Below are positions 40,892 through 50,198 of a stretch of 64,000 bases of DNA, in pieces. This DNA is from Phytopythium helicoides (Eukaryota > Oomycota > Peronosporomycetes > Pythiales > Pythiaceae). The notes beneath the pieces were generated by a model. That model searched no databases and had not been told where the DNA came from. It was given only the letters and a program-made list of their open reading frames with translations. The DNA is taken from positions 620,001 through 684,000 of the forward strand of contig JANFNE010000026.1 in the NCBI GenBank assembly GCA_024867545.1, written 5' to 3'. The position numbers and the translations under genes are program-made. Within the stretch, counting starts at the first letter, position 1, and every line of letters begins with the position of its first letter.

Positions 40892-42196
40892 CTACACGCT
40901 AAAGAGCTTGAGCTGCTTGTCATCGCCACCGCTGGCAAAGGCGACAGCATGCTTGGTATCGTCCGCTTCCTGCAGGTCCCGCCACGCCACGTCGAGCGTC
41001 TTGCCGTTGTGGGCCGCAAGCGAGTGCAGTGGCACTGAGCTACGCGCATCCCAGACCTTGACTTGTCCGTCGTAGCCGCCCGAAAGGAACAGGTTGGCGT
41101 CGCTCGGGTGCCACTCGACTGAGCTGACCCACTGCGCGTGTGACTGGAAAGTCTGCTGCACGACGCGCTCGCCGTTGGCAGCCGCGCGTGGGTCCCACAG
41201 CCGCACGCACTGGTCTGGGTGCGCCGTCAGGATGAGTCCGTCGGCGTTGACGCTGACACTCGAGATGGCGCGCGCGCCAGCCAGCGTCTGTGCAGAGGTC
41301 TGCGTGGCGAGGTCCCAGATGCGCACGGTGCGGTCGCTGGAGGCCGAGACGAGCTGAGTCACGTCCGAGGAGAAGGCGACGCCCGTCACGTGGCTCGTAT
41401 GACCCACGAGCACCATCTCGGCCTCAATCTGCTGGAATGCACTGCTGCTGCCACTCGCACGCTTCTGCTTCTTGGTGGGCTGCGAGCTGCTGCTGGACGA
41501 GGACGCGGGCACGTTCCACACGCGCACCGTGTTGTCCCAGCTGCCCGAGGCCACGACGAGCTGGTCGTTGAGCGCCTCCTTGGCAAAGTTAACAGCGTCT
41601 ACGCTGTTCAGGTGGCCCGTGAGCGCCGCGAGCGGCGTCAGCGCGTGCTCAGCAGCGTCAAAGCGCCAGAGCTGTCCGAGCTGGTCCTTGCCGCTCGTGG
41701 CGATCAGCAAATCGTTGGTCTCGTCGCCTACCGGGGCCACGCTCACTGCCTTAACGGCTCCGTGGTGCGCCTTGATAGTCGCAACGGGCTCATCCGCGCT
41801 GGACGCATCATGGACGCGCAGCAGGCCGTCGTAGCATCCCGTGACAATCCACTTGGCGCCGCTGGCGGCCACAGCACTGACCCAGTCCGGGTGGCTGGCG
41901 CTGCGCCTGGGCTCCGGCGCGGGCAGCGCCTCGACGTACTCAAGCGTGAGCAGCGCCTCCTCCGAGACGCCGTGGGCCTGCGCGTACTTGTCGAGCGACG
42001 AGCGCAGGAACTTGCCGTCGATGAGGAAGTCGAAGGGCCGCGGCGGGCCGCTGCCGCCCGCCAGCAGGTGGTTGACGACCTGCGAGAGCCCCTGGCGCGC
42101 CAGGCGCAGCGGCACCGCGAACGGCGTCTCCGTCACGCGGATGGCTGCGTCCTTGGTGATGAACTTGACGCGGATCTGCGGGCCTTCGTCCTCCAT
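40892..42196 (-). CDS. WDR12/YTM1 ribosome biogenesis protein
   Basis: Single exon, 434 residues from MEDEGPQIRVKFIT. The longer frame adds 60 residues without similarity, so this ATG, which aligns with the family start, was chosen. The N-terminal NLE (ubiquitin-like) domain spans residues about 8-85 (IRVKFITKDAAIRVTETPFAVP...VVNHLL). Seven WD40 repeats follow (VRVWNVP, VRIWDLA, VRLWDPR, VKVWDAR), with an insert of Ser and Lys residues between repeats 3 and 4. WDR12/YTM1 is part of the PeBoW complex needed for 60S subunit maturation and 27S pre-rRNA processing; the NLE domain is removed by the MIDASIN AAA ATPase. Its 3' end nearly touches the convergent DBP5 gene. Confidence 0.93.
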   Translation of the reverse strand: MEDEGPQIRVKFITKDAAIRVTETPFAVPLRLARQGLSQVVNHLLAGGSGPPRPFDFLIDGKFLRSSLDKYAQAHGVSEEALLTLEYVEALPAPEPRRSASHPDWVSAVAASGAKWIVTGCYDGLLRVHDASSADEPVATIKAHHGAVKAVSVAPVGDETNDLLIATSGKDQLGQLWRFDAAEHALTPLAALTGHLNSVDAVNFAKEALNDQLVVASGSWDNTVRVWNVPASSSSSSSQPTKKQKRASGSSSAFQQIEAEMVLVGHTSHVTGVAFSSDVTQLVSASSDRTVRIWDLATQTSAQTLAGARAISSVSVNADGLILTAHPDQCVRLWDPRAAANGERVVQQTFQSHAQWVSSVEWHPSDANLFLSGGYDGQVKVWDARSSVPLHSLAAHNGKTLDVAWRDLQEADDTKHAVAFASGGDDKQLKLFSV

Positions 42197-42552
42197 GGCG
42201 GCGGCGGCTTGAGCTCGTGACACCCTTTCACGCTTTGACTGGAAGGCGAGGGCGGCGACAGTTTCGGCCAATGGGAGGTGGAGGAGCGCCTTATTGGAGG
42301 AAAACGCGCCACTCAACCCATTCGTGGCGCGCGTCGCAGATTGTCGGCTCAATGGATCGACGCCAATGAAACGCACTGCAAGAACTTTGAGTTGTGATTG
42401 ACATGGACGCAGTCATGTGCATTTCAAAACGATTACTGTACGAGGCGAGTCCGGCTCACGTTCAAGCGAGCGCGCGCATTGATACAGCATGCATGTCGAC
42501 ATTCACCCGAGCACGCGATAAAGATAATCAGAGTCCGTCGAGCTTCTTGCGC

Positions 42553-43941
42553 TCAGACCTGCACGTCGCTCTCATCGTAGGCGGAGCGCGGCACTGTGGT
42601 CGACAGCAGCGAGCTCTGGCTCGACATCCGTGCGAAGCGAGGCTCCTTGGAGCGCGAGAGCGAGCGGTAGCGGCTGCGGCGTATCCGCGTGCGCACGAAG
42701 ACGGCGGCGACACCCATGAGCGCGAGGCAGAGCATGAGCACGCCCATGAATGGCAGCGAGGATGCATCGGAGGCCATAACTGACTGGCGCTTAAAGTTGG
42801 ACGTGGTTGTCTGCGCCAAAGTGGCCGTAGAGCACTGCGCCGAGTAGTCAACCCCCTCCGAATGCAGCTTGCCGCCGCTCCAGATGTTGGCAAGAAGCGA
42901 CACAGTTGGGCGAGCGCGCAGCACATCTGGATCACCTTCTTCCTCGGCACGCTGAGCGCTGTAGAGTCCAAAGTACTCCTCCGAAAGGAACCCGAGAGGG
43001 AACTCACCGTTGCGCACGAGGCCGAGGTTGTGCTCGTCCGGGTTGCCAGCCTTCCACCACTCGTCGCTGTACTCGAACACAAAGCCGCCGACGATGACCT
43101 GCTCGCCGACACCGTCGCTGCCTTCAAAGTTGTCTTGCATAGCGATCGTCTGCTGCACGAGCATGTCGGCGACCATGTTGAGCTGCACGGCGTTGCCAAT
43201 GCCCTTGTTGGACGCGTACGGGAATCCGTACTCGGACACGAGCAGCGGCTTGTTGCCATCCACGGCCTGGAACTTCGGGATCACAGACCCCGGGTAGTCG
43301 GTCTGGTAGATGTTGGAGCCCCACATGTCGACGTCGGCGCCAAACTTGTGGCCGGCCGCGAAGCTGAGTCCGCCGTCGTCCACGAAGGTGGTCGTGATGA
43401 TCTTTTGCGCATTGTTCTCGCGCATACCGCGACGCACGGCGTCCGTGAGCAGCCCAAACTTCTCCCAGAAGTCGGCGTCGTTGACGACGGTGATGCTGTT
43501 CATCTCGCCGCCGATCGAGTAGCCCATGATGTCCGGGTGCGCGCTCGTGAGGCGCGCCATGTCGTAGTAGTTGTGCACCATGCGCTGGAATTCCTCTCCG
43601 TAGGTGGGCGTGGAGGGCTCCATGAGCGACTGGTCGATCCAGATGGAGAAGACGGTGAACACGGCCTCGACGCCGTCATTGTAGGCCGCATCCAGGTACG
43701 CGGCGTGGTCCACGATACTGTAAAAGTCGTAGGTCTTGACGGCGTTGGCGCGCATCTCGCGCAGGTTGTGCAGGTCCCGCAAGAAGATGGTGGGGTCGTC
43801 CAGCACGTCCAGGCGTCCTGGACGGCCGATGGGCGTCGGCGCGTAGTTGACGCCGCGCACGAAGAAGCTGCGGCCGTCCAGCAGCAGGCGGCGCCCGCAC
43901 GTCGTCCACCGCGTGTTGGTCTGGGTGCTGGCTGCCTTCAT
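42553..43941 (-). CDS. Membrane-anchored glycoside hydrolase, GH72/GH2-like TIM barrel; 5' end uncertain
   Basis: The open frame from the ATG at 43941 encodes 462 residues. The barrel starts RSFFVRGVNYAPTP and has NAVKTYDFYS, a candidate acid/base Glu in IGGEMN (about residue 150) and a candidate nucleophile Glu in VSEYGF (about 239). This pairing is seen in beta-1,3-glucanosyltransferases of GH72 and related clan A enzymes. Residues about 395-420 (PFMGVLMLCLALMGVAAVFV) form a membrane segment followed by a basic, Ser-rich cytosolic tail. A type I membrane enzyme needs a signal peptide, but none follows this ATG. In-frame upstream codons up to 44004 (LQRQLRQLLQLLSLLPVA) look like one but lack an ATG, so an upstream exon is likely missing. 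Probable role: remodelling of cell-wall beta-glucan. Confidence 0.72.
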   Translation of the reverse strand: MKAASTQTNTRWTTCGRRLLLDGRSFFVRGVNYAPTPIGRPGRLDVLDDPTIFLRDLHNLREMRANAVKTYDFYSIVDHAAYLDAAYNDGVEAVFTVFSIWIDQSLMEPSTPTYGEEFQRMVHNYYDMARLTSAHPDIMGYSIGGEMNSITVVNDADFWEKFGLLTDAVRRGMRENNAQKIITTTFVDDGGLSFAAGHKFGADVDMWGSNIYQTDYPGSVIPKFQAVDGNKPLLVSEYGFPYASNKGIGNAVQLNMVADMLVQQTIAMQDNFEGSDGVGEQVIVGGFVFEYSDEWWKAGNPDEHNLGLVRNGEFPLGFLSEEYFGLYSAQRAEEEGDPDVLRARPTVSLLANIWSGGKLHSEGVDYSAQCSTATLAQTTTSNFKRQSVMASDASSLPFMGVLMLCLALMGVAAVFVRTRIRRSRYRSLSRSKEPRFARMSSQSSLLSTTVPRSAYDESDVQV

Positions 43942-44035
43942 GGCCACTGGGAGCAGCGAAAGAAGCTGAAGAAGTTGGCGAAGCTGACGCTGGAGCTTGG
44001 ACACTTGCGCTCAAGGCCGCAGATTGAAGAGTGAG

Positions 44036-46129
44036 ACTGGCGTGGACGTTCAGGTGCGCGTGGCAGCACGTGCAATGTACGTACCTCGCGACCTGAGACC
44101 TCGCACACATGTGAAGAAATGTACCGGTATGCCGCGAGGACGTACTGTAGATGTCCGCAAACGAACACCCGAGTATAATGAAAGCAAGACAAACGCGTCC
44201 GCAAGCGTCGCGATCTTGGGCGGCAGCGTTTTATTTCGAAGCGGCCCGTCCATGCAGCGCAAATGCGTCAGCACGTGTGGCCCACCAAAAAGACGACACA
44301 ACCCAACACGGCAGCGACATTGTTGTGCTGCTTCGTGCGGCGCCGACACGTTGATTCTGCGAGGCGACATGGAGGCGGGCAGGTTTTGTGCTTAGCGATA
44401 TTGAGCTCGGCAAGGGAGGGCTGCCTATCGAGCAGAATGGGCCGAGCTGCTCCTCTCCATGTTGGTGATTGTCTGTGCACGTGCGTGGCAGCAAGAAGCT
44501 GCGACAATGCCTTGAACGGAGGGTTCCTGCCGTTGCCATCTGTGCAATGAGTATTCGTGCGGACGGTGGCTGACAACTCGATTCCATTCCGCTCAGTCGA
44601 CGCAGCGACCTGATGAGCGGGGCTGAACACCACCGACAAGACGACTGAGAGCTAGGCTTTGCCGCATAATGCGACAGCTTTTTTTTTTTTGAGGCGTCCA
44701 GCATCTCTGTGGATGTGGCCGGTGGCAGATTCATAGCGTTGTCAGGCAGCCATTATGCTGCACACCAAGACAAGACAGATCGTCGAGTTGTGCGAGTCGG
44801 CTGCAGCATCATGAGCTGCTCAGGACATGCGTCTTCATTGCGTCTTCACGTCTTGTACGGGCAGCTGAACACCAATTCAGCCTTCTCCACTCTCAGCCAA
44901 CAGAGATGCATCCCACAAGACTCATGTGCCGCAGACTCTGTGCAGTGAAGAGTGGCTCCATGCGTTGATGATCGTGCGGAATTCAGGCGGATACACACAC
45001 CTTCAGAATCAGCTTGGTGTCGAAGAACTGTCCAATTGTACCACAGGACGCCTGGAGTCTACGAGCGAGTGATCGTGCGTGCGTGGAGCTTTGTAAATCT
45101 TGCCCTTGTGGGTTGGGTCGGTGCAGTGGCATGACAATCAGGCGTATTCAGCTCGGAAGTCGCCACTGAGCAATTCAATGACGTCGAGGGCCATTGAGCT
45201 GGGGGTGAATCGTGTGCGTTTGCCTGGATTGAAGGCAAGTCTTGGCCCCAGTCAGATTCCAATTCGAGGCTGCGGCTGAAGTGCTAGGTCAGGAGCAACC
45301 ACTTCAACGTAGCTTTGGATCATGGAGGCGTATCCGAGTCTTGCTGGCTGTGCCCGTAGACATCACCCCGTTTCAAGCCCAGGCTTGTGTTCCATTCTAG
45401 TGCGTGTCGAGCACCTGGTTGCCCGCAGCAGTGAGCTCTTTGTCACGCACTCAGGAGGATGCACAAGACTAGCCTGACAACAACAGTCAAACCCCATCCA
45501 GGTTTCCAAGCGAGCCAGGCAGCATGCACAATCATCCATTCATAACAAGCGTGACGCGATTTTTAGCTAGCACAGCTGTACCGTAGAGTGATCTCCTCTC
45601 GGTGACGTGCGGGCGGCCGAGGTGTTGCGTCAGAGTCGTTCCTGAAGCTACGTAGGATACAGAGTGACGAGCCACGATTGTGTACACAACACAATCCGGA
45701 AGATCGCGTTTGCGTGGCGGTGGTTGCCACGACCAGCTTGGAGCCCGGCACCGCGGCTGGGTCACGGATCTTTGCCGTCCCAGACCCCCTTCAAGGTATT
45801 CTCCCGCGCTGCGTTCACGCAAGATTTGCTCCGATCGACGTAGCGGACCCCTTGATTGTGTGGCTTTGTACATGCTCGCCGCGGCGCGGGAGTTCTTTCA
45901 TTCCGATACACTTACATGCTCTCCACTTTCGGGAGCGCTTTGACACTTGAAACTAGCTGCTCGGCTTCTGCCGAGCGTTCCTACCGACTATTTCATCTAT
46001 CACCCGCCCCGCCGCTCAAAGCTCGACGTCCGCGCACTTGTCCTCTTTTTCTCTTCTCGCCACGCCACGCGCGACTCGATAACTTAACCCCGCCCCTCAC
46101 TTCCTTGTCCTCCGTAGCAGTACTTCCGC
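44036..46129. other. Gene-poor stretch of about 2.1 kb
   Basis: Only short overlapping ORFs on both strands. There is a poly-T run of 11 near 44680 and no recognisable domain, tRNA or transposon. It lies between the 5' region of the glycosidase gene and the 3' end of the WRC-like gene, and may hold UTR or regulatory DNA. Confidence 0.45.
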
Positions 46130-46861
46130 TCAAACCGCGCTGTGCGCGATCTCGTCGATAAAGTGCTCGAGGAAGAAGAGGTCCTCCTCGTACAGGTCCA
46201 CTGGCTTGTCGGACGGCTCCATGTCGATGACCGCGGGGTCAAACAGCATGTACTCGACGGCGGCGTCCAGCCCCACGTCCAGCTCCACGTCCATCCACGA
46301 GTACGCGGCCGTGGCGTCCACGCCAGCAGTCGACGCTCCGTCGAACAGGTCGACGCCGCGAGGACTTCCCGAGTCGGCGCGCTCGCTCTTGATGGCGGGC
46401 GGAGCCGGTGGGGCAGTCACCGCGACCTTGAGCTTTCCAGTGTTGTTGTTGTTGTTGTTGTTGTGGCTGGAGCTGCTGGGGCTGCTCCGGGCGGCGCGGG
46501 GCTTGCCCTGGCCGAGCTTGCGGCGCTGCTCCATGCGGCGCTGGTTGGTGTTGGCCTTCTGGCGGTGGTACTCGCAGAACTTGTGCAGCTCTCCGTTGCG
46601 CTTCTCAACGCGCCAGCTCCAGCACTTCTTGCTCGGGTAGCCGCACAGCAGCGGCGAGCGCTTGGCGGGCTGCGCGGGGTCCACGAGCAGCAGCGCCGGC
46701 GGGGGAGCAGCCACGACGCCCACGGACGTCGAGGGGAGCTGCGGAGGACCCGCGAGCGTGGCCAGCAGCCCCATGGAGGCCGTGGAGGGCGGAGACGCGC
46801 GGCGGAACGAGTGGCGGCGAGCGTAGAGCTCCGCTCCGGAGGCGAACGGTGCCGAGGCCAT
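46130..46861 (-). CDS. Putative nuclear protein with a WRC-like Cys/His motif
   Basis: Single exon, 243 residues. The centre has a Cys3His-type motif (CGYPSKKCWSW, then HKFCEYHRQKAN) followed by a basic helix (NQRRMEQRRK). The spacing C-x6-C-x(14)-C-x2-H resembles the WRC DNA-binding motif of plant GRF-type proteins, and the adjacent basic stretch would serve as an NLS. An Asn-only run of seven residues follows. The C-terminus is acidic and hydrophobic (LYEEDLFFLEHFIDEIAH), like a transactivation domain. A transcription regulator is inferred; I cannot name a family with certainty. Confidence 0.6.
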   Translation of the reverse strand: MASAPFASGAELYARRHSFRRASPPSTASMGLLATLAGPPQLPSTSVGVVAAPPPALLLVDPAQPAKRSPLLCGYPSKKCWSWRVEKRNGELHKFCEYHRQKANTNQRRMEQRRKLGQGKPRAARSSPSSSSHNNNNNNNTGKLKVAVTAPPAPPAIKSERADSGSPRGVDLFDGASTAGVDATAAYSWMDVELDVGLDAAVEYMLFDPAVIDMEPSDKPVDLYEEDLFFLEHFIDEIAHSAV

Positions 46862-47858
46862 TGCGGTCGTGTCGAATTGCGAAGGAGCGTAAATCTACGG
46901 TATGCACCCTCGCACCAGGCGGGAAATCGCGGACTGTGTCCCGGAGCCGACCGCGGAGCGCGGCCAGTCGGGCGGTGCAAGCGATGCCTGGATACCGTAG
47001 ATTATCGATGGGGAAGCGCCCGCCCAGCAGGTGGCGGAAGGTTAGCGCGGCGTATCCACGCGGCTTTCGTACGGTACGCGCGAGGTACCTAAGGTTTGTG
47101 CGGGCTTTTGACGTGGACGGCGGCCCGGCTCTTGCCCTCTCTCGAAAAGCGCGTTGCAAGAATCTGCGGGGAGAAAATTTTAGGTGGCGAGCGCAGCTGG
47201 AGCTGGCGGGCGTCCATCGCCCCGTCAAGGCCTGGCTGGCGGTGCCGAGCCATCGCAGCAGCAGCAGCAGCAGCAGCGAATCACAGGAGGGAGGAGGGGA
47301 GGAGGAGAAGGAGGCGGCTTTGCTTGGATGGGCTCGACCGGGAGAGAGCTCGGCTTGACGGATTGACGGGAATCGAATGGCTCCGCAGCCATCTTTATGT
47401 GCGCCACACGGTAGATCTTTGACACGGCGGGCGGTGTTCGAAAGCTCGAGCCAATCCGGAGCGAGTATTCGCGGCTTCAAGAAACTGCACGGCCACAGAA
47501 CGGGCGGATGGCTTCAAAAGCCGAGACTCAGCTGTCGCATAGAGTGACTGCTTTTTGGCTGCGCGGCGAGGACTGCGGACATGGCGATCTTCCAGCACCG
47601 CTCGACGCTCGCAACGGCGCCAATTGTCCTCCGCGACGGCTCGAGTCGACTCCCCGGGTTGACATGGCTGGTCGGCGACGGATTTTCGTCGCGCGCCGTC
47701 CTCCGCCAACCGTTGCCAAGCAGTAACGCTGTGGTACAAAGCGAATGATCCCCCGTCAAAACCGATATGGATAGGTGAGACACTGGATCGCGCACTGCGC
47801 GACGAACGTTCCGTCACGCTCGACTTGATACCGTAGATTCCCGGGATCGCGGTGACCT
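46862..47858. other. Intergenic region before the R repeat
   Basis: About 1 kb upstream of the WRC-like gene. It includes a short CAG run near 47255 and GC-rich short ORFs. No gene recognised. Confidence 0.4.
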
Positions 47859-48610
47859 GCCCATCGGAGCTGCTCGCTCGCGCTCCGGCGAGGGCGGCGG
47901 CTCCGGGTCCATCCGCCGCCGCAGTCTCACCGAGGTCCAAGGCGCTGGCTGGCTGCACCGTCCGCGAGAGAGAGCGCGCTCGCTCGTGCGCGCGCAGTCC
48001 TCGCGCGTTCGACGCGGCCGCTTGGCGTCCTCGTCTACACGGCACGGCGCAGCACGCAGCAGCCGCCACCAGCAGTGCAGCCGCAGCCTCCGGCGGCAGC
48101 AATGCGCTCGGTGCTGCAGCCACGTGTCCCCTCTCGCGGTCCGCGTGAGGTCCCGCTCGCGCTCAGCTGAGCGGAGCTGGGGCCCGCCCGTTTGCCACTT
48201 GGCGCGCCACGCACATCCCCCGGGATGGCGTTCAACACACCCACACGAGCGTACAGCCGAGCGCCGCAATACAGCTCCACCCGCGTGTCGACACCCCGCA
48301 CCATCTATATAGCACGAACGCGAGCGGAGCGTTCGCGCACGCTGCGGCGAGCTCGCCCCGATCGAGCGTCGTAGATGGGCCGCGCACGCTCCGGCCCGCT
48401 GAGCAGCTCGGGACCAGAAAGTATGCGCGCATCCCCACGCGTCGAAGCCAGGCGGAGGTCAGCTTCGGCCTCGAGAAGCTTCAACGGGTTCTATCGCTCG
48501 CCCAGCGACGCTGCAATGGCCTCGACACGCGTCGAGACGCATCCGTGCGACTGCTGAACGGCTCGGTGTCGCCAACGAAGCGTGATGATGGATCGTCAGG
48601 TCGCTGGTGA
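47859..48610 (-). repeat. R repeat, left copy (about 0.75 kb)
   Basis: Reverse complement of 52907-53651, high identity with a few indels. One is a 10-bp segment near the TATATAGATGGTGCGG sequence that is present only in the right copy. GC-rich. The open frames it carries on both strands are not conserved in frame between copies, so it is probably non-coding or a dead mobile element. It lies downstream (3') of the pseudogene at 48702-49882. Confidence 0.85.
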
Positions 48611-48701
48611 ACCCCGAGTCGTGATATTTGTGGCTTTGTTACTGTACGTCGGACTGGATTCGTACAAGTGTCAACGTTGGTGCTGGTGCTGCATATCGTC
48701 A

Positions 48702-49882
48702 CACCGCGCGTTTTTCATGCTTGGATGAGCCTCGCGCAGTAGCTCTTGCATTCATTAGAGCACGAGGTCGGCGAACACTTGCATTTAAGAAGTCGAGGAC
48801 CGTTACTTGATGGAGAACACGAATTCTAGTTACGGGCATACTGCCTCCTCCCGTTGGCTTCAGTATGCTCGATGGTTGCTCGTCTGTCTCGAACCTAGAC
48901 AGTTGAGAGTGCGTGCAGTCGGGCTCGATACAGCTCGTTGCTGTCCAGAGCAGCACCGCGCGGTTGCCCTCGCGACCGAAGTAGGGTACGCCGTGCTCGA
49001 TGAGCGTCAAGCGGTCGCCAGCCTTGACGTCATGCAGCCAGTAGCGAGTCTTGGTTCACCACCGCGTTCCAAAGCCTTGAAGCTACGGCGTCGGCTTCAA
49101 CAAGAGAGTCGCAAGACCAGAGATACGTCCAGCAGAAATTCCAGTTGAGCACTTCGAAAGCACTTGGATTGGCACACGCACATGTGCACCGCATGGAGAA
49201 ACTCTGGATGATCTCGTGTGGGAACGGGGCAAGTCTGTCCATGACAGCCTCTATCCTCGGCTGCACCCCACACTCATCATGATCATCGGCAACCACTTGA
49301 GCTCACTCATTAGTGACAGCAATTTGCTCCCAACACTCGGCCAACAGCCTGGTACTACTCGAGATGACGCTCCTCCAGCCTCGTGAAGACCGGGTCGTCA
49401 ATCTCCGGATGGTATACTAGCGGCGGCGCGTCTGTGTCTCCGTGCTGTCTCGTCAGGTTTTGCATCTGGCGGCGGTTCTATCCACCCGCAGTCGCTGGGT
49501 AAGTTGCGCGTTCGAGTCGCTGCAACTGCCCACCCACCTTCTCGACACTCGTGCTGCATTCTCCACCAGCTCGCCAATCTCCCTCTTGAGCCCCTCCTTC
49601 CGCAGTTCCTGCAGCCGCCGCTCCCCTCTACTGCTCCTCACACCTGCGCTTCGCCTCCTACACCCTCCTTTCGCCGCCTCACCGCTCCATCCGCCGCACT
49701 AGCTCATGCAGCGTCCGCTCGAACTCTCTCGCGCTCTGCCGCAGCTCCTGCGCCTCGCCCTTGCACCACGCGCGCGCAGCTTTCGACTGCCACATCCAGT
49801 TGCGCTTCTTGTTCGCCTCGGAGCTGCTCGCGGCCGCCTGCATCGCCGTCTCCCGCCGCGCCGTCGGCCGCCGCCGCTCCAT
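48702..49882 (-). pseudogene. Broken paralogue of the gene at 53789 (M96-like family)
   Basis: On the minus strand the exon order of the intact relative can be followed: an exon 1 coiled coil (MERRRPTARR..., ELRQSAREFERTLHELV), exon 2 (PPLVYHPEIDDPVFTRLEERH, then MDRLAPFPHEI after a frame change) and exon 3 (WLHDVKAGDRLTLIEH, LLWTATSCIEPDCTH). Disabling changes are clear. There is a stop after VRRMER in exon 1, a TAG directly after EERHLE, further stops and a frameshift in exon 2, and a TGA in exon 3 just before the TKTRYWLHDVK segment. The C-terminal part has also decayed. Confidence 0.8.
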
Positions 49883-50198
49883 ATTGACGCCTCGAGACGA
49901 TTGCACCTCATCACTGAGCACCCGCCAGCGTATAGTAAATATACACCTCACCATCTGTTCCGTATAATGAATCTTCTATCCGGAAATCAGGCAACTTTCG
50001 TGTATACCACTGCTCCTTTCGATCGATTCCAAGAGAGTCATTGGTTCTCAAGATCATGTTGTCTACAAATGTATAGATATATGATAAATGATAGACTAAT
50101 CAAGTGGACTCAATATCAATAATTGCAGGCCGTGGCATGCCCGCTCGAGCGAACGCACTCGGCCAGGCCGTCACAACCCGACTTGGATCGCGCGCGGC
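49883..50198. other. Short AT-rich gap before the BED/hAT-dehydrogenase gene
   Basis: About 315 bp, with an AT-rich core at 49930-50120 in otherwise GC-rich DNA. It separates the divergent pseudogene and fusion gene starts and is the likely promoter; no motif was assigned. Confidence 0.4.

Noticed and set aside
41219..42220. 333-codon plus-strand ORF
   Set aside because: Antisense shadow of WDR12/YTM1.
47395..48123. 242-codon minus-strand ORF in the left R repeat, and its counterpart at 53400-53681
   Set aside because: The shared peptide comes from repeat DNA; frames diverge outside it and indels break it, so coding is not supported.
49505..49530. GTTCGAGTC sequence resembling a tRNA B box
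   Set aside because: No acceptor stem, A box or cloverleaf could be formed around it, and it lies in the decayed coiled-coil region of the pseudogene.
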